A program made the position numbers and the translations under genes. DNA of 64,000 nucleotides from assembly GCA_037893245.1 (NCBI GenBank), contig JBAIAA010000433.1, forward strand, positions 1,240,001 to 1,304,000, written 5' to 3'. Shown here piece by piece: positions 59,517 through 64,000 of this stretch. A model generated the notes under the pieces. It saw only the letters and a program-made list of their open reading frames with translations. It was not told the DNA's origin and ran no database searches. Every line of letters starts with the position of its first letter. The stretch's first letter is position 1. The DNA is from Crossaster papposus (lineage: Eukaryota; Echinodermata; Asteroidea; Velatida; Solasteridae).

Positions 59517-62500
59517 ATGCTATTGCTTTCTAATAAGGCTAATAAGGTACTACAGAGGAAAAGGTCTGGCCCACCACCCTCGGCTGGCCCACCACCCTCG
59601 GCTGGCCCACCACCCTCGGCTGGCCCACCACCCTCGGCTGGCCCACCACCCTCGGCTGGCCCACCACCCTCGGCTGGCCCACCACCCTCGGCTGGCCCAC
59701 CACCCTCGGCTGGCCCACCACCCTCGGCTGGCCCACCACCCTCGGCTGGCCCACCACCCTCGGCTGGCCCACCACCCTCGGCTGGCCCACCACCCTCGGC
59801 TGGCCCACCACCCTCGGCTGGCCCACCACCCTCGGCTGGCCCACCACCCTCGGCTGGCCCACCACCCTCGGCTGGCCCACCACCCTCGGCTGGCCCACCA
59901 CCCTCGGCTGGCCCACCACCCTCGGCTGGCCCACCACCCTCGGCTGGCCCACCACCCTCGGCTGGCCCACCACCCTCGGCTGGCCCACCACCCTCGGCTG
60001 GCCCACCACCCTCGGCTGGCCCACCACCCTCGGCTGGCCCACCACCCTCGGCTGGCCCACCACCCTCGGCTGGCCCACCACCCTCGGCTGGCCCACCACC
60101 CTCGGCTGGCCCACCACCCTCGGCTGGCCCACCACCCTCGGCTGGCCCACCACCCTCGGCTGGCCCACCACCCTCGGCTGGCCCACCACCCTCGGCTGGC
60201 CCACCACCCTCGGCTGGCCCACCACCCTCGGCTGGCCCACCACCCTCGGCTGGCCCACCACCCTCGGCTGGCCCACCACCCTCGGCTGGCCCACCACCCT
60301 CGGCTGGCCCACCACCCTCGGCTGGCCCACCACCCTCGGCTGGCCCACCACCCTCGGCTGGCCCACCACCCTCGGCTGGCCCACCACCCTCGGCTGGCCC
60401 ACCACCCTCGGCTGGCCCACCACCCTCGGCTGGCCCACCACCCTCGGCTGGCCCACCACCCTCGGCTGGCCCACCACCCTCGGCTGGCCCACCACCCTCG
60501 GCTGGCCCACCACCCTCGGCTGGCCCACCACCCTCGGCTGGCCCACCACCCTCGGCTGGCCCACCACCCTCGGCTGGCCCACCACCCTCGGCTGGCCCAC
60601 CACCCTCGGCTGGCCCACCACCCTCGGCTGGCCCACCACCCTCGGCTGGCCCACCACCCTCGGCTGGCCCACCACCCTCGGCTGGCCCACCACCCTCGGC
60701 TGGCCCACCACCCTCGGCTGGCCCACCACCCTCGGCTGGCCCACCACCCTCGGCTGGCCCACCACCCTCGGCTGGCCCACCACCCTCGGCTGGCCCACCA
60801 CCCTCGGCTGGCCCACCACCCTCGGCTGGCCCACCACCCTCGGCTGGCCCACCACCCTCGGCTGGCCCACCACCCTCGGCTGGCCCACCACCCTCGGCTG
60901 GCCCACCACCCTCGGCTGGCCCACCACCCTCGGCTGGCCCACCACCCTCGGCTGGCCCACCACCCTCGGCTGGCCCACCACCCTCGGCTGGCCCACCACC
61001 CTCGGCTGGCCCACCACCCTCGGCTGGCCCACCACCCTCGGCTGGCCCACCACCCTCGGCTGGCCCACCACCCTCGGCTGGCCCACCACCCTCGGCTGGC
61101 CCACCACCCTCGGCTGGCCCACCACCCTCGGCTGGCCCACCACCCTCGGCTGGCCCACCACCCTCGGCTGGCCCACCACCCTCGGCTGGCCCACCACCCT
61201 CGGCTGGCCCACCACCCTCGGCTGGCCCACCACCCTCGGCTGGCCCACCACCCTCGGCTGGCCCACCACCCTCGGCTGGCCCACCACCCTCGGCTGGCCC
61301 ACCACCCTCGGCTGGCCCACCACCCTCGGCTGGCCCACCACCCTCGGCTGGCCCACCACCCTCGGCTGGCCCACCACCCTCGGCTGGCCCACCACCCTCG
61401 GCTGGCCCACCACCCTCGGCTGGCCCACCACCCTCGGCTGGCCCACCACCCTCGGCTGGCCCACCACCCTCGGCTGGCCCACCACCCTCGGCTGGCCCAC
61501 CACCCTCGGCTGGCCCACCACCCTCGGCTGGCCCACCACCCTCGGCTGGCCCACCACCCTCGGCTGGCCCACCACCCTCGGCTGGCCCACCACCCTCGGC
61601 TGGCCCACCACCCTCGGCTGGCCCACCACCCTCGGCTGGCCCACCACCCTCGGCTGGCCCACCACCCTCGGCTGGCCCACCACCCTCGGCTGGCCCACCA
61701 CCCTCGGCTGGCCCACCACCCTCGGCTGGCCCACCACCCTCGGCTGGCCCACCACCCTCGGCTGGCCCACCACCCTCGGCTGGCCCACCACCCTCGGCTG
61801 GCCCACCACCCTCGGCTGGCCCACCACCCTCGGCTGGCCCACCACCCTCGGCTGGCCCACCACCCTCGGCTGGCCCACCACCCTCGGCTGGCCCACCACC
61901 CTCGGCTGGCCCACCACCCTCGGCTGGCCCACCACCCTCGGCTGGCCCACCACCCTCGGCTGGCCCACCACCCTCGGCTGGCCCACCACCCTCGGCTGGC
62001 CCACCACCCTCGGCTGGCCCACCACCCTCGGCTGGCCCACCACCCTCGGCTGGCCCACCACCCTCGGCTGGCCCACCACCCTCGGCTGGCCCACCACCCT
62101 CGGCTGGCCCACCACCCTCGGCTGGCCCACCACCCTCGGCTGGCCCACCACCCTCGGCTGGCCCACCACCCTCGGCTGGCCCACCACCCTCGGCTGGCCC
62201 ACCACCCTCGGCTGGCCCACCACCCTCGGCTGGCCCACCACCCTCGGCTGGCCCACCACCCTCGGCTGGCCCACCACCCTCGGCTGGCCCACCACCCTCG
62301 GCTGGCCCACCACCCTCGGCTGGCCCACCACCCTCGGCTGGCCCACCACCCTCGGCTGGCCCACCACCCTCGGCTGGCCCACCACCCTCGGCTGGCCCAC
62401 CACCCTCGGCTGGCCCACCACCCTCGGCTGGCCCACCACCCTCGGCTGGCCCACCACCCTCGGCTGGCCCACCACCCTCGGCTGGCCCACCACCCTCGGC

Positions 62501-63236
62501 TGGCCCACCACCCTCGGCTGGCCCACCACCCTCGGCTGGCCCACCACCCTCGGCTGGCCCACCACCCTCGGCTGGCCCACCACCCTCGGCTGGCCCACCA
62601 CCCTCGGCTGGCCCACCACCCTCGGCTGGCCCACCACCCTCGGCTGGCCCACCACCCTCGGCTGGCCCACCACCCTCGGCTGGCCCACCACCCTCGGCTG
62701 GCCCACCACCCTCGGCTGGCCCACCACCCTCGGCTGGCCCACCACCCTCGGCTGGCCCACCACCCTCGGCTGGCCCACCACCCTCGGCTGGCCCACCACC
62801 CTCGGCTGGCCCACCACCCTCGGCTGGCCCACCACCCTCGGCTGGCCCACCACCCTCGGCTGGCCCACCACCCTCGGCTGGCCCACCACCCTCGGCTGGC
62901 CCACCACCCTCGGCTGGCCCACCACCCTCGGCTGGCCCACCACCCTCGGCTGGCCCACCACCCTCGGCTGGCCCACCACCCTCGGCTGGCCCACCACCCT
63001 CGGCTGGCCCACCACCCTCGGCTGGCCCACCACCCTCGGCTGGCCCACCACCCTCGGCTGGCCCACCACCCTCGGCAAACAATAAAAAAATAACTGATGG
63101 CGAGTATATGAGGAGGAAGCTAGCACTGTTGGAGGAAGAGCATGCCCTCAGAGCAAGGATGCTCACTGCACAAGCCAAGTATTATGAAATCAAAGCAGAG
63201 ATCCTTCTCAAACAACAGGTATTTGAAGTTGTTTGA
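59517..63236 (+). CDS. Exon with 195 GPPPSA repeats and a coiled-coil tail
   Basis: From ATG at 59,517 (or a TACTACAG acceptor at 59,555) the frame reads 17 residues ending LQRKRS, then GPPPSA 195 times (1,170 residues, 59,568-63,077), then 52 residues: NNKKITDGEYMRRKLALLEE, EHALRARMLTAQAKYYEIKA, EILLKQQVFEVV and TGA. The tail is a charged amphipathic helix like the C-terminal coiled coil of invertebrate Myb/SANT-like proteins (EYMRRKLALLEEEH...YY..K.E.LLK), so this may be the last exon of the gene starting at 46,200. Every repeat uses the same codons, GGC CCA CCA CCC TCG GCT; only the last Ala codon differs (GCA). The other open frames through the array (AHHPRL, GGGPAE, RVVGQP) exist because 18 is divisible by three, and are not supported by flanking sequence. 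Confidence 0.6.
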   Translation: MLLLSNKANKVLQRKRSGPPPSAGPPPSAGPPPSAGPPPSAGPPPSAGPPPSAGPPPSAGPPPSAGPPPSAGPPPSAGPPPSAGPPPSAGPPPSAGPPPSAGPPPSAGPPPSAGPPPSAGPPPSAGPPPSAGPPPSAGPPPSAGPPPSAGPPPSAGPPPSAGPPPSAGPPPSAGPPPSAGPPPSAGPPPSAGPPPSAGPPPSAGPPPSAGPPPSAGPPPSAGPPPSAGPPPSAGPPPSAGPPPSAGPPPSAGPPPSAGPPPSAGPPPSAGPPPSAGPPPSAGPPPSAGPPPSAGPPPSAGPPPSAGPPPSAGPPPSAGPPPSAGPPPSAGPPPSAGPPPSAGPPPSAGPPPSAGPPPSAGPPPSAGPPPSAGPPPSAGPPPSAGPPPSAGPPPSAGPPPSAGPPPSAGPPPSAGPPPSAGPPPSAGPPPSAGPPPSAGPPPSAGPPPSAGPPPSAGPPPSAGPPPSAGPPPSAGPPPSAGPPPSAGPPPSAGPPPSAGPPPSAGPPPSAGPPPSAGPPPSAGPPPSAGPPPSAGPPPSAGPPPSAGPPPSAGPPPSAGPPPSAGPPPSAGPPPSAGPPPSAGPPPSAGPPPSAGPPPSAGPPPSAGPPPSAGPPPSAGPPPSAGPPPSAGPPPSAGPPPSAGPPPSAGPPPSAGPPPSAGPPPSAGPPPSAGPPPSAGPPPSAGPPPSAGPPPSAGPPPSAGPPPSAGPPPSAGPPPSAGPPPSAGPPPSAGPPPSAGPPPSAGPPPSAGPPPSAGPPPSAGPPPSAGPPPSAGPPPSAGPPPSAGPPPSAGPPPSAGPPPSAGPPPSAGPPPSAGPPPSAGPPPSAGPPPSAGPPPSAGPPPSAGPPPSAGPPPSAGPPPSAGPPPSAGPPPSAGPPPSAGPPPSAGPPPSAGPPPSAGPPPSAGPPPSAGPPPSAGPPPSAGPPPSAGPPPSAGPPPSAGPPPSAGPPPSAGPPPSAGPPPSAGPPPSAGPPPSAGPPPSAGPPPSAGPPPSAGPPPSAGPPPSAGPPPSAGPPPSAGPPPSAGPPPSAGPPPSAGPPPSAGPPPSAGPPPSAGPPPSAGPPPSAGPPPSAGPPPSAGPPPSAGPPPSAGPPPSAGPPPSAGPPPSAGPPPSAGPPPSAGPPPSAGPPPSAGPPPSAGPPPSAGPPPSAGPPPSAGPPPSAGPPPSAGPPPSAGPPPSAGPPPSANNKKITDGEYMRRKLALLEEEHALRARMLTAQAKYYEIKAEILLKQQVFEVV
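59568..63077. repeat. 18-bp minisatellite, 195 perfect copies
   Basis: The unit GGCCCACCACCCTCGGCT repeats without visible interruption for 3,510 bp, which divides exactly into 195 copies. The only difference is the final base of the last copy (A for T). C-rich on the plus strand and GC-rich against an AT-rich neighbourhood. Confidence 0.97.
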
Positions 63237-63252
63237 GAAGAATCTCTGCTTT
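63192..63252. other. 25-bp-arm hairpin over the stop codon
   Basis: Positions 63,192-63,216 and 63,228-63,252 are reverse complements except for one base, with an 11-base loop (AGGTATTTGAA). The right arm contains the TGA stop of the GPPPSA frame. It could be a mutational template-switch product, an RNA hairpin affecting the 3' end of the message, or part of a small inverted element. Confidence 0.9.
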
Positions 63253-64000
63253 AATACTGTGTTCTTTAAAGGGTGTGTTTAGTGAAAAGTCTATTTGTGA
63301 GCTGGCACCACAAAATGAGTGAAAAGTCGCAAAATAAAAAAAAATTGACATTATTACATTTCTAGAAAGGAGAAGTCCTAAGCTTTGAAATGGTGTATTG
63401 TATGTTGCTGTAGCTTATTCCTAGCCACCGCTATACGCTTTTGAAATTGCTGAAGTCATGCATGCTCCCTTGTTTTGAGAAAATGGAGTTCAAAGTCCGT
63501 GAACCGTGTCAACTATACTATCACTCATTGCAATTCAGCCACAAAAAAAACAAACTTTAGAGTTTTAATTGAGCTGGTTTTTTGCTAAGTAAAAACTTTA
63601 ACAACTCAAAACCGACCTCCCAATTGAAAAATTGACCTTTCGGCCAATAACTCGTTTTGGCCATGTGTGACTTTCCGCTCATTTCGTGGTGCTAGGTCAC
63701 ATTTGGTTTAAAGGGAAATTACAGGCTCAATAATATTTTACCTAGTCTAAAAGAATATATAGTAACATACTGACTCCGCAGAGAATTTGTTTTGATTTGT
63801 TGTCGAGAATAACACACGCGCTTATTATATTCACGATTTCTTGCCATTCAGGAGTATATTATTAATTGTTGGATGTCAAAGCTATTTATTGAAATTTAAC
63901 GAACAATTCTGTTGTGCCTGTTAAGATGAATGGATGCAGCAATTTGATCTCGCATAGCCTTGCCCAGCACAGTGTCTGTTCCATCCTCTTGATGCTCGAA
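63253..64000. other. Downstream non-coding region
   Basis: Likely 3' UTR and beyond. An AATAAA motif lies at about 63,333 (GCAAAATAAAAAAAAATTG) and could serve polyadenylation. No further gene recognised up to the window end. Confidence 0.45.

Noticed and set aside
59479..63126. Very long frames reading AHHPRL, GGGPAE and RVVGQP repeats through the 18-bp array
   Set aside because: A stop-free 18-bp repeat keeps several frames open. Only the GPPPSA frame continues into sequence that looks like a known protein family tail.

Overview
This is animal genomic DNA, not microbial. It contains spliced gene fragments with GT/AG sites, a long satellite array, DIRS/Ngaro-type tyrosine-recombinase retrotransposons, a CR1/L2-type non-LTR retrotransposon, an LTR retrotransposon, Helitron-like and foldback elements, and many minisatellites. 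The repeat flavour suggests a marine invertebrate, perhaps an echinoderm or another invertebrate deuterostome. That placement is an impression from memory and is weak. No prokaryotic system, CRISPR array, rRNA or tRNA gene was seen.

Layout. 1-25,576: about 39 full units plus one truncated unit of a 644-bp satellite, with higher-order blocks and one 263-bp foldback transposon that has a perfect 8-bp target duplication. 25,577-25,940: a minus-strand exon of a CxxC...HxxC protein, cut into by the array edge. 26,827-30,700: a degraded DIRS-type element on the minus strand (gag, then RT joined to the tyrosine recombinase by an internal deletion). 31,190-38,100: a second, different DIRS/Ngaro-type element on the minus strand (gag, RT, RNase H, an SGNH-hydrolase-like stretch, tyrosine recombinase), split by a 5'-truncated CR1/L2 element. 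38,100-40,860: tandem and dispersed short repeats, including a 63-bp minisatellite. 41,390-41,830: an unassigned open minus-strand segment. 43,200-43,300: a stray DIRS terminal sequence. 43,490-45,840: two head-to-tail Helitron-like copies.

46,200-63,236 may be one plus-strand gene. It starts with a Myb/SANT-like first exon after a good Kozak context and ending in a GTAAGT donor. A second family-matching exon lies at about 47,290. A last exon at 59,556-63,236 encodes 195 nucleotide-perfect copies of the hexapeptide GPPPSA followed by a charged coiled-coil tail typical of Myb/SANT-like proteins. Between these exons lie a 5.8-kb LTR retrotransposon (183-bp LTRs, one frame with two stops and damaged catalytic residues), a 315-bp foldback element, minus-strand exons of a second CxxC...HxxC gene, DR1-containing repeats and a TGACGTCA-rich repeat field. 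Linking the exons into one gene is inference.

The most unusual objects are the 195-copy perfect coding minisatellite, the near-perfect 25-bp-arm hairpin that spans its stop codon, the higher-order satellite with a YY1-like motif in every unit, and the SGNH-like stretch within the second tyrosine-recombinase retroelement.
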